This document shows, one piece after another, positions 36,625 to 47,499 of a DNA stretch of 64,000 nt. Source of the stretch: Theobroma cacao (lineage: Eukaryota > Streptophyta > Magnoliopsida > Malvales > Malvaceae); assembly GCF_000208745.1 (NCBI RefSeq), contig NC_030858.1, forward strand, positions 11,226,454 through 11,290,453. The letters run 5' to 3'. The first letter of the stretch is position 1; every line of letters begins with the position of its first letter. The position numbers and the translations under genes were made by a program. The notes below the pieces were generated by a model. The model was given only the letters and a program-made list of their open reading frames with translations. It did not search any database and had not been told where the DNA came from.

Positions 36625-38649
36625 ACTATATATGCAGTCAATGCAGTTGCAGATCCAATCAATGCAAGAGATCTAGAAGAGAGATGCAAAGGTTAAAGGA
36701 CCAGATTGTACATTAGCTGCTTGACCATGTTGAGTTATGAAATTCTGGCTTTTTTCATTGCGTGACTTATAACATCTAGGATCTATTTGATGTTTTAATA
36801 TGCTTTATTTCTGTCACTATATAGGTTCAATTTTTTGGTCAATAGGATGGAGTGTGCAACGAATAAGGCGAAGCTCACGGGGTTGATCTTGAAGAGCCAA
36901 CTGGTATTAATGGGCCAATTGCTTCAGCATAAAGCTCACCTCTTCTTGCCCCATACACAACTCTGTCTGAGGCTTAACATCCTATTTGTACCACAACTCC
37001 GCTTTAGGCCCCACAACATGCTCAGTGCACACTTAATCCTAAGGCTTCACCTCCACTTCCGGTTGAAGATGCACGGTTGAGCATGGCCAGCAAATACCTT
37101 CGGAGCCCTTACGTTAACCCATTATTAGTCTAGTGCAAAGCGAATGATGCGTTATAGGACAAGTACAAGCGCTTCAAGAAAAACGAGCAAGCTAGGTAAA
37201 ATGAAAACATTACATGATATTAGGAATTACGAATCGAAATTATCAAATCCAATGATCTTTGGACGTCGGTATTTTATATGTGTAAGGTTAACATTTTGGG
37301 CATTGTAGGGCAAGAAGGCCTTGAATTTTTCAAGCATTTAGAGAAGCAGGCTAAGTGGCTAGACAGCTAACACATTAACGCATGAATTAGCTTAATGAGT
37401 AAGAGCGCGCATGAGCACCATTCCTTATTGTACAGTAGAAAATATGCATTCTTAACTCGATTTTCTATGTAAGTATATTATAATGAGTTTTAGTTACTAA
37501 AATATTTGTTATAGGGTTTAATTGATGGTGTTTAACTATTGAGCATAACTTAATTGACAAGAGATTTTTCATGCCTTGTGCCAAGAAATGGACATTAAAC
37601 CCTTTGATTAGTAGTTCTAGCCAATGAAGGTGGTTATTCTTGAACATCTACTTAATTATATGAAGGTGATAGTCCACCGTGAAGGAAGCCATGGCATGAA
37701 GTGGACTCAATTTTGGTATCATGCCATTTTGATAGCCATTAGGTTCTAGTGCATATCAACTTGTTGCAATGGGGTATAACATTAGTGGACTCCTCATATG
37801 GTCGTTTGGATGCAGTTAAGTCCGCATTACGTGACAAACAAATATGTTCCCTAATAGCATTATTTCCCATTATATGCCACTAGTTTGGGTACTTTGATAG
37901 CTCATGTTGTAAAAAGTGACCTTGGATGTGGATGAGCTAGGAATTAAATCGCATTATTTTCTATTATATGCCACCAGTTCAGGTACTTTGACAACGCGTG
38001 CTGTAAAAAGTGACCGTGGACGTGGATGAGCTAGGAATTTGAAACCCCAAAATAGGTGGACGAGAATGCTTGCAAGGATTGGGTAATTGTTGCAATAGAG
38101 TGGTTGATCTATATGTGCGACTTGACCTTGAGGAAGGTAGTAGTTAAAAAGCTATGGAAAAAATATGCACTAGATATTTTTGCTAATAGTGTTGAGACTT
38201 AAGTTTGTAACTTTGTTTAAATTTTTTATTCAGACACAAGTTTGTATAGTAACTTTTTTTGTTATTGCTATTAATTATTTTCTTATTCACAAAAAATATT
38301 AAAATTGTATACAACTAATTGAACAAGCCTACAAGTTTCTGTCTTGTTACATATTACATATTTCTCTTGGTCGGGAGAGAACATTGCCTTTGGATCAATT
38401 TAAGCTATCAATTAATGTTTCAAGTTTGGAAGATGCCATCAACATCTCAAAACTTTAAGCAATAGTATTTGTCCTTATAAATCATTAAATCATTCGATAA
38501 TCTCACTTCACTATCTTTAACTAGTTAAGGAAATTTTTATCTAATTAACACTTCATTATCTTAGACCTATCATTTCAACATAGAATTACTCTAATTGATT
38601 AAAAAGGGCCTTAACTGATTAATGCAAGTTCTATCTCATTTCTAAACCT

Positions 38650-38830
38650 TCTTTATTGCTTGATAGGGTATTGCGTGACTGGTTGATAGGCATTGCACGA
38701 CTAGTTGACAAGGCATCGCTGACTATTTTTTAGGCATTGCATAACAATTTTTTAAGCATTGTGTGACTAGTTTGATAGAGTATTATGTGATTGGTTGATA
38801 GGCATTGTGTGATTGGTTTGTATGAAGCAT
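38650..38830 (+). repeat. GCGTGACT motif array downstream of the gene in copy 1
   Basis: About eight units such as TATTGCGTGACTGGTTGATA, of the same type and orientation as the array at 29430-29815. It follows the 3' end of the Ulp1 region and ends where a different LTR-like unit with TATCGATA motifs begins. Confidence 0.75.
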
Positions 38831-38849
38831 GGGAAAAAAATTTGGATGA

Positions 38850-41770
38850 ACATCTATCAATATATTCTACTAGCTATCGATAGATGACAACTCAAGAACT
38901 TTGAAAGCAAAGGGGCCTAGAAATTATTGATAAATATGCAGAATTCATCGATAGATAGCCAAATGAAATTTCTTTAAACTAAAGTGAGAAGCATATATCT
39001 ATAGATCCGTGGAACCTATCGATAGATGTTCAAAAAGGAAAAGACTAAGGCACAATCTATCGATAGATCACACTAGCTATTGATAGACAAAGACCCAAAA
39101 CCAAAAGTAAATGGTGCTCGAAAAATATATCGATGGATTGTCGAGATCTATTGATAGATTCCCACTTAGGGGTATGTATTTGCATGCAATTTATTGATAG
39201 ATGGGTCAATCTATCGATAAATTCTCTCTTTTAAATGTCTATCTCGTTTCATTTCTCTTAAACCTGTGAGTTTTTCTCTCTCAAATCCTTTTAAAACAAC
39301 CTCATCTTTCTCGATTTTTCATCCAATTAAAGTGATTTTCCCCTTTTTTTCGACCTCTTACCTCCCAACTTTCATCAAATCTGTCTGAAAATCCTTCTAA
39401 ATTTCCCATTCGTAATTCCCAAACTCTTTGTTCTTTCTCTCTCTGAGTTTTACCCTTTCGTTTCGATTTGTAGCAAAGTGGTCCAATTAAATCCCTCTAT
39501 TCCATAATCTTAACCTTTCCACCGACTCTTTTGTGATAAATCCCTCACATTTTCTTAAACTCCACAATGAGACAAAGGGCCAAATAAACTAAGGTAACCG
39601 CTCGCCCGACTTCTGGTGGCTCTGCTAGAGCCGAGTCTTCCTCCGCCCCTGATGGGAGTTTTTTCCTTAACAACTTCACTCATCCATCTCATGCCTAGAA
39701 ATTCAATGACAACTTTGCCAAACAAAAGGTAATGCTTGGGTGCATTATTGACTTTGATTACTTGGAATCTATTCATTTTCCATATCTTGCCAATTTTGAG
39801 TATTTAGGCTAGACTCATTACTTGAAATTGAATCAGAAGTGTTACGAGAACTCGGTTAGGGTCTTTTATTTCATTGCCATTCAAAAGTTTCCTAATTCAA
39901 AGTCCAGTGAATTAGTTTCCCATGACAATTGGTTTGTCACTCATGTCATGGGCAAATGCCTTCTTGTCATCTGTGCACTTATTGATCGCATCTTCTGAAT
40001 TAACACCCTTCAAGATTATCTTAGATATGTTCTTGATGATGGCAACCTCCGCTTCGCATTTGTTTTTCCTTTGACTAAAGACCAAGGTAGCTCTAGTTGC
40101 ATGAGTCTCTATTTCTTTGATCGTGTCCTCCACTTGATCATCACTCACGCCATTCACCTTCATGGATCCAACTACTCCACAGTCACCCAAGAGGATGTTT
40201 AGTTCCTTTTTAACATCAAATACAACTGCTAGATTGATCTTGCTAAATTCATTATGGATGACATGCTTCACACCCAAAGCGGCATTAAAAACCTCTTTTA
40301 TGGTATGTTGGTGAGTGAGATGATTGACTATTCTTCTATTGACACTCAACGTGATCCACTAAAGTCCCATGTCCTATTCAACCATATTGATGAGCACACA
40401 GTTAACAAGTTGGATTTTGAGTGTAAAAATGGCAATTGGGTGAGGAAGGGTGTCGTAGATCTTTTAATCTTTGATGATGAGGGTCTTAAGGGCCGTGAAG
40501 GCAATGAGGGGGAATCAAGTGCTTATCTTGCTGGCCCGTCCACTATTCAACCTAGTGCACTGCCTATGTCTACCACCTTTGACATTGAGCATGCCTTCAC
40601 TCGGCTTTTCTCATACATGGAGACTATGGACTCAGGCTAGATTACGAGTATGGATATCTTGGAGGCCCAAAATCATGAGATTTTGGATATTGTGGAGGCG
40701 TAATATCCAACACCACAATGAGCTTTCATGGGAGACATTTCTTCAATGCAATTTTAGATTGCCTCGTTGGATGTTCATAGCTTGTATTTTAGATGTAAAT
40801 TCAGATGTTTGTTCGTGGAGTTTTTTGGATATTTGCTTTATGTTCTCGGGGTATGTTTAGATGGTGGATACTATTGAATTTTTATTAATTATTGTTTGGA
40901 TCGTGAATATTGTTGCCTTTTTTCCTATTTAATGTTCAACTAGTAGATATAGTTGGATTTTGTTGCACTCTTTAATGTTTATCTCGATGATCTACTACGT
41001 ATATTTATATCATTACTGTTTTGCTTCTATTTGTTATTCACTTCCATCTCTTTCATGTTCACACATATTCACTCTTTGATATGACCAAAAAAGGGAAAAT
41101 GAGTTAAAATTTATACTTGATCTCCACAAATCTAAGTTTCATAAATGCAATGTTTCAGGAGGAGTTTTTCAAAGAAACAAAAAAAAATTTTGCTAAGATT
41201 TTTTGTCACATCAAAAAAGGGGAAATTGTTAAACTTAAAGGTTTATTTGATTACAAGTTTTGATTTGACAAACTAAGGGCTCAAAATTGTTTTTCAGATG
41301 TCCACACAAGTCCAAACGATCCTTTTAAGAAGTTGAATAAAAGAGCTAAGCAACTTAAATAAGAAACAAGCAAAAAGACTCTTTAAATTTGAAAAAATGT
41401 CATCAATCTATCAATAGATGTTCTTCATCTATCAACAAATGAAGAACGTCAATTGATAGTTGAATGTTTTAGCACTTCAACTTCAAAGACAATGAACATC
41501 TACTGATAGATGTTTCACATCTATAGATGGATAGCCAATCAAGAACTATTTTAAAGGACATTGACTAGAATTTATTTATACATACATAGTATCTATCAAT
41601 AAATAGGCACCCAAAAATGATTGAAGAAGATTGTGCCATGCATCTATCCATAGATGCACTCCATTTATCGATAAATAGCCAAGTGGGAACCATATTAAAG
41701 GACATTGACTTGAATATATCGATACATACATAGTATCTATCGACAAATAGGCACCTGAAAATGATTAAAA
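38850..41770 (+). mobile_element. LTR-like unit with TATCGATA motifs and one broken ORF
   Basis: At both ends (38860-39240 and 41400-41760) the sequence is dense in CTATCGATAGAT-type palindromes and decayed versions, in otherwise non-coding sequence. Between them lies a single broken gene (39567-40640). The arrangement suggests a non-autonomous LTR retrotransposon whose LTRs carry the palindromes, but I could not fix TG..CA ends or a target duplication. It interrupts Mutator copy 1. Confidence 0.45.
39567..40640 (+). pseudogene. Plant-transposon-domain ORF (PF20167-like), broken
   Basis: From an ATG at 39567 (MRQRAK) the frame reads as the protein type annotated as putative plant transposon protein. 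Key pieces are LHLIITHAIHLHGSNYSTVTQEDV near 40130-40200 and AKFIMDDMLHTQSGIKNLFYG near 40240-40305, followed by an open C-terminal stretch to 40640. Six or so stops interrupt it. A related domain is found on the minus strand at 56677-57956. The function of this domain is not known to me; it travels with LTR retrotransposons and MULEs. Confidence 0.5.
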
Positions 41771-42079
41771 AGGATCGTGCATGGAACAATCATGTCAGTC
41801 ATTGAAATTCATCTACTTTACTCGATAAGAACATTATGCATGGACATGCCAAAATCATTTAGCTGTTGCCTAATCCATAACATTCGCGCACATAAAAATT
41901 AAAAACATGGAATAGGCACTTACTCCGTAGTAAGTAATTAACAATGATGTTACACGTTTAATCTGTCAATGGCAATGGACCATACATACTAGGATAAACA
42001 TCATGTTCATAAACAATTATCAAAATATCATAGCAATAGTACTCTGGCTCCACTAATTAATTAGTATACAAAATCATGG

Positions 42080-42325
42080 TATTTGTGACACACTTCATTT
42101 TGATGAACCACTATCTTCGTCTACTAGACCTTGTACGCTCGTAGAGTTTGTCATTTGCATTGGATAGCTGTTTCATGTGTACTCGAGTTGTCTACAACTT
42201 AGACATGATTTCGGTTGTTATCTTCGTTGAGGCACCGACTGACTAGCAGATGGTGCTGAATTTGTCGATGAAACTATAAACGGTGTTGGGCAATTTTGTC
42301 TATTATGATAAGACTCATACCTTTT
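42080..42325 (-). pseudogene. MuDRA transposase, 3' end fragment
   Basis: The sequence is homologous to 59045-59240 in copy 2, the C-terminal zinc-knuckle tail of MuDRA; shared landmarks include GGACAGCTGTTTC-like and GTCTATTATGA blocks. It is all that remains of the transposase of copy 1 and is cut off at about 42330 by the Gypsy element. Flanking non-coding sequence at 41771-42080 probably belongs to the same element. Confidence 0.6.
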
Positions 42326-42329
42326 TCTA

Positions 42330-45300
42330 AGTTGATGCAAAACTTTACATCTCTGTATAGGGTAATCTTGGCAACTCTTCGAAAAAGCCATTAGTGAACT
42401 CCCTCACAAATGGCACATCAACCACCTCACTCACAACCATTTGGGTGTTCTTAACCAATGCCAAGAATCCTTGACATCCATGATTAATCAATTTTCTAGC
42501 TTCTAAGGCTAAAATCATACTACCCATTATCGTACTATAATCCCCTTGGATACTAAACAGTTTCTCCCTCAGATAGTTAAAGTATACCATCTTGTAGTGG
42601 CAATCAACACTAGCATAATTGGGTGACAACCAGTGCAGACCCAATATTGCATCAAACTCCAACATGTCTTGCAAAACTAAATTTGCTAAAGTGTCATTGC
42701 TCCCAATTCAAACTATACAATCTCTATACACATGCCTTGTCATAAATACCTCTTTCAAAGGTGTTGTGACTACCAATTCTTTTTCATAGTCAACATTTGT
42801 CTTTATCCACAATGTCATGACAAAATCTCAAGCCATGATGACTAATAAGTTGTGGACACTTACATTGTAACTCAAAATAAATGTCTACGATCCATGTCAC
42901 ATCACAAATCATGATCCTCACTATCTAACTTGGACAGTATTGCCCTATATAGTTAACATTACCATAGAGAAATTTCATCGTTTAATCACCATAAGACCAA
43001 CCCATTACTTGTACATGGTTGGAAATGAAGCTCTATTATGGCACTATGCCATTAATACCATTTAGTAAACAAGATTGATAACATCCTCAATTGTCAACCT
43101 TGACATTTCACACTTAGACCATCATTAGTCATTAACTTACCTATAGTGATATCCATTGAAATCTTATCAACAAGGGCAAGTTTTATAGCGATAAGACCTT
43201 TGGATTGAAAATTCTTTCTACCATGTCTAGGACACAAGGTATCTATCTCAACATGAATCAAATAGACACATCTTAATCCTTTATCAACCAATCAAGCCTT
43301 TCAACTTCCTATTGTTTCTTATTAGCATCTTTTCTCGAGGGAGAATGTACTATAATCCTTGAATCATTAACAAAATTTTCATTATGCTTCACATCTAGGT
43401 TAACATGAAGGTGTTCTGTATCTTTCATACACCAAAATCATTTACTAGTTCGCATTAGTCTACGTTTTAATGCCATTATCAATTATCCATAATTCTTTAT
43501 TTAATCATCTAGGGTTGTACTCAACTTGAGGGTCATCATCGACACTTTTTGACCAAAATACATACCTTTATCTCTTTTAGTTTGTGCTCAAGCATTTTTA
43601 GTAGTTCTACCCCTCAATTGGGTCACTAGAATTCACACATAGGACCTTATCGTTTTATCTTTAAGAGTCTCTTACTCTAAAAATTTCCTCTAATCATGGC
43701 TCAGTTTCTAGGCAGCATTTTCACCTAAACTATCACATGTAATACATGAGTTCTGACTATAAGGAATATCAACTCATCACAATCTTAACTACTACCTTGA
43801 GACACTATCTTTCTGTCTATGCACAAGTAAGAGTATTGGTCTTCCTAAAACTGGCAGCCTTGTCGCATTTGCCACGGCTTCAAACAGTAATTGTGCATGG
43901 TTTATCCATAAACTTTGCAAAAGCCTACGTGTACCATGGCCTCTCTCTATAGGCGTACATGGTATTACCATAGTATTGGCAAAAACATCTAGCTCTATCG
44001 CATCCTCCATGACCCTTAACAATAGGCATCTGTGGTCTAGCGATAGCATTTATGGGAGTCTCAAGCTTTACCACATCTCTAGTGCTAGCCCATGTTATAA
44101 GGGGCATATCTCTCTTAGACAAGAGCAACTTATACTGTAAAACTCAACACCATGGACTTACAACAATGCTAGACATATCTTTTAAATATAAAAAGGTTAA
44201 ACAGACAAGGACTTATATATGGGTCTTTCATTTTCAATTTGTGCTCGGGTACACAAAACAAAAACAAGATTCCTACATATGACTCCAAACATTTCGATGA
44301 TAACCAAAGAAATTCCTAGGACTCTATCAACTTAAAGCTCTGCTGCCAAATTAGTCACATCCCATTTCTTGGAGGGATCGTGACTAGTGCATGGACCCAG
44401 ACGAGCATAACCCGTTAGGCCCAAACAAGCCTCTTATCATAACATGATCAAGCATTTATCATCAAATGCGAAAGCATCATATAACATCCATTAACATATA
44501 ATCATAATACATACATTCATAAAACTCATTATACAATGAAGGAACTTCTCAACTTAATTGTATAAGCTCAATCATTTTGTATACATATATATACATGAAA
44601 AAATGACATTATTATAGTGCACATTAACATTAGCTGTCAACAACACCCTTGGGTGTCCATGTAGGCTCTCAAGCCATCATCATATTCTTATACATAACTT
44701 TGTCAATATAGAATGCCCAACATTGGCAACATTAACATAGACATGTTCATAGTTTGTAAACACAAATATAAAGTAAAAGATTAACTTGTCAGTGAAATGT
44801 GACCGACACTCTAGGCATCAAGTGGCTGCTAAACACCTACCAAATAATGAATACTAAACACTGGTATCTGCAACACTGGTTGCCATTGACGCTATCACTG
44901 ATTTACAAAAAAATAAATAAGGAAAATAACATGTGAGTTATAAAGGCTCCGTGAGTGGATACAAGAAGGGAACAAGCCAAGAGATAAGAGTATTTCGTAA
45001 ACATGCACTTGTAATCTCATGTCATTCACAAACAATTTAATCATAGAATCCTTAAAACATGTTCCTTGAACACATTTAAAGAGCATTCGTATGAAAACAT
45101 GTTAGTGTAGACCTTTGGGAATCCTTTACCTTTGAAATTCTCATCAAATTCAATCAAATAATCTATTATGCACTAAAACTATTGATACATTCTTGAATGT
45201 ATCTATATTTTCATGCATCTATTGATACAATAATAAAATGTATCAATATATTTCACACAGAAAGCTTCCTAAAGCATTCTGTTTAAAATGTATCAATACT

Positions 45301-47490
45301 TAACCCATATGTATCAATATTTTCAACCCTGAACCCAAATTTCTTGGCAAAATCCTCTTTTTTCACCATTCCTTAAATTCCCTTACCTCTTGGGACTTTC
45401 TCTAAAACTTAGTCTTCTTCACTAAGCACATTCTCATGCCATCATAGAATACAAATCATGAACAATGCTTAAACAACATTAGTATGCAACATACCATAAA
45501 TATAGTAATTATGATCATTCCATTAACATTAAGCTCATACTTTGTGATGGTACGTCCCCCATCAACCTTGGGCAGGTAATGTATAGTCCCATTGCACCTT
45601 GGACATTTATGATGCATCATAGGAGTGAAGTATGTCCTTCATACTTCATATACATAGGTATGTCCTTCACATATAAGCTTACTCATCTCATAATGTATGT
45701 CCTTCACATATAAGCTTACTCATCTCATAAGGTATACGAAAAATACATTATTTACATAATCTCATGGCATTCACATGCATTCTCAATCATCTCATGTAAT
45801 ATATGGAATATACATCATATACATAATCTCATGGCATTTATCATGCATACTTAATCACTTTATATGGTATATGGAATTTACATCATATGCACAATCTTAT
45901 AGTATACATCATGCATACTTAATTATCTCATATGGTATATGGAATTTACATCATATACATATTATAGCATTTATAAACAAACATACAATATCTCGAACCC
46001 ACACTAGTCTGAAGACCAGAGTAATCGAGTGAACTTCAAACATAAGGTGCTTGTCCCCTCTTGTTGAAAACTAGTACATAGTAGAATATTTACATGCATA
46101 GTAGATTCGTAAACAATTTAAAAACCATTGTATCAATCATATCATAATCACTAAGAATTTATTTTTCTTAGGAAATCATTTTCATTCTTGAAACTCAAAT
46201 CCTTTGACAAACCATTGTAGAGATATCATTTCACCATACATAAATAATACTTTTCATAGAAATCGTGCTAGCTTTACATATCAAAATAATTTGAAAGTGG
46301 TGTATCCACTCACCGAGTTGGCAATTTGATTCCTAGCTGCAATCACAACTCCGTTTCGACGAAATTCATGGAGTTTTCAATTGTTCCTATCATACAACAA
46401 TCATCACAATTATTTCTTATAATAAAAATCTTGTAATAATCATTCTAGGTAATTTCAAAACTACTCGCTTTAACTAAACTAATTTTATAGCTAAAAACCC
46501 ATGTCTTAAAACCCATAAATATTTCATCTTTACCTTAGGTGAGCTTTGATGCTAAGAAATATCACAAAATCTTTCAGTTTTAATGTTCAACAGAAATTTT
46601 GGGTATAAAAATAATATTTTTAGTGCTGGAAAATTCATAAATCAAGATTTAAAAGTTGAAAGATGTCACCTTTATTTGAGAAATCCAAAACCAAGCTTTC
46701 AATCTTCCCAAATGATGATTTGGGGTGAAAATCGGTTTAAAAAAGCTTAGAGTTGCTGAAAAACTGATGAGCAATGGTTTAAAATGAAAAACCCTCGGAG
46801 TTGGGGTCATATTTATACTATGGGATGTGAAAATACCCTTTTTACCTTTTTATTTTTTCAAAACTTGACAAAATGTATCGATACATTGGCCCATCTATCA
46901 AAACATTTGGTTTTGGAGAAAATGTATCGATACATTATGAACATTTATCGATACATGTTCATCAGAAACACTTTATGGGCTAAATGTATCGATATATCAT
47001 GAACATGTATTGATACATTTGAGACAGAATGCAGTTTCTAAGGTAGATTGTCCATAAAAACCTACCTAACTTATTTACACTAAAAACCATTTAAGTAAAT
47101 ATCCTATTTACTTTTTACTACTCATTTATTTAAGATATTTAATGTAAATATGCAAACAACCCCCATTAGGATTCAATAAAAATATAAAAATAAATCAAAA
47201 TCCAAAAGAATAAAAATCTAAATTTTAGTTCAAGAACAAAATCGAAAAAGTTTGATTGGATTTAAATTTACGGTTTTCATTTGCCATAGCAAATGTACTC
47301 CAAAAATTATAGAAAAATCATATTTGATCATCTAAAAGTCAAGGAAATCATTATCGTTATTTTTTATTTCCAAAAGATTGTTCTATAAAAATCACATATT
47401 TTGACCCCTTCCAAACTTGAAAAATTTTCTGCTTCTAAAGTGATAGACAACTAAACAATTTTTTTAAAGATTAAAAATAAGTTTGATATT
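42330..47490 (-). mobile_element. Gypsy retrotransposon, truncated, minus strand
   Basis: On the minus strand an LTR (about 47490 to 44355) is followed by a primer-binding-like TGGCAGCAGAGC near 44340 and by decayed gag and protease to 42330. The coding part stops at the start of reverse transcriptase, so most of pol and the 3' LTR are missing. The LTR, about 3.1 kb, includes the palindromic motif AATGTATCGATACATT and variants at 45200-45320 and 46870-47030. The left edge joins a MuDRA fragment and the right edge joins a Ulp1 gene in the opposite orientation. Confidence 0.65.
42345..42850 (-). pseudogene. Gypsy aspartic protease to start of reverse transcriptase
   Basis: The minus-strand translation has VDYEKELVVTTPLKEVFM, then a broken version of the RDCIV...DTLANLV stretch, then DMLEFDAILGLHWLSPNYAS, and finally VPFVREFTNGFFEELPRLP. 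These are successive blocks of the Gypsy retropepsin (RVP_2) and the linker to reverse transcriptase. An open piece of 109 codons spans 42345-42674; upstream there is at least one stop. The frame is lost at about 42340. Confidence 0.8.
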
Positions 47491-47499
47491 CAAAATATG

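Larger units (their letters stand above)
30043..38180 (+). pseudogene. DUF1985 and Ulp1-protease gene of copy 1, broken
   Basis: The ATG at 30043 follows a splice-acceptor-like CTATTGCAG. The N-terminal piece has INIHCKWTYLHVV. After the solo LTR (30288-33246), the DUF1985 domain continues as GELWFAISNTKACFSKREFC and then LLIANNILFDQDYRR...WNVFPWGTYVW at about 33510-33650. Further exonic pieces are at 33810-33975 and 34070-34440. A second insert occupies 34477-36624. The C-terminal Ulp1 region (37640-38180) shows SH*VLVHINLLQW then LVDSSY. The Trp after the catalytic His is a stop (37740-37742), and the catalytic DCG is replaced by DW (38077-38082). In VANDAL elements a DUF1985 protein (VANC) is an anti-silencing factor; Ulp1 domains are SUMO-type cysteine proteases. 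This copy cannot make a full protein. Confidence 0.8.
28916..42330 (+). mobile_element. VANDAL/Kaonashi-type Mutator element, copy 1 (fragmented)
   Basis: The left end (about 28916-29040, CCTCATGCATAAGGTATT then CCCTTAATGAAATCGACCC) is shared with copy 2 at about 51940-52060. Behind it come a 5' non-coding region also shared with copy 2, a GCGTGACT array, a DUF1985/Ulp1 gene on +, a further array at 38650-38830 and a fragment of the MuDRA 3' end on - at 42080-42325. Three other elements have inserted. No long terminal inverted repeat was seen, as in the TIR-less MULE families. The right end is lost at the junction with a Gypsy element. Confidence 0.7.

Noticed and set aside
39912..40349. 145-codon minus-strand frame
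   Set aside because: It is antisense to the plant-transposon-domain gene, which has recognisable motifs on the plus strand.
43800..44160. Gypsy gag zinc knuckle on the minus strand
   Set aside because: Cys and His residues are present but no CCHC spacing could be confirmed, so it is left inside the general Gypsy entry.
42345..47490. Endogenous pararetrovirus or other plant virus copy
   Set aside because: The protease to reverse-transcriptase linker and LTR with primer binding site are those of Gypsy retrotransposons; no movement protein or coat protein motif was seen.
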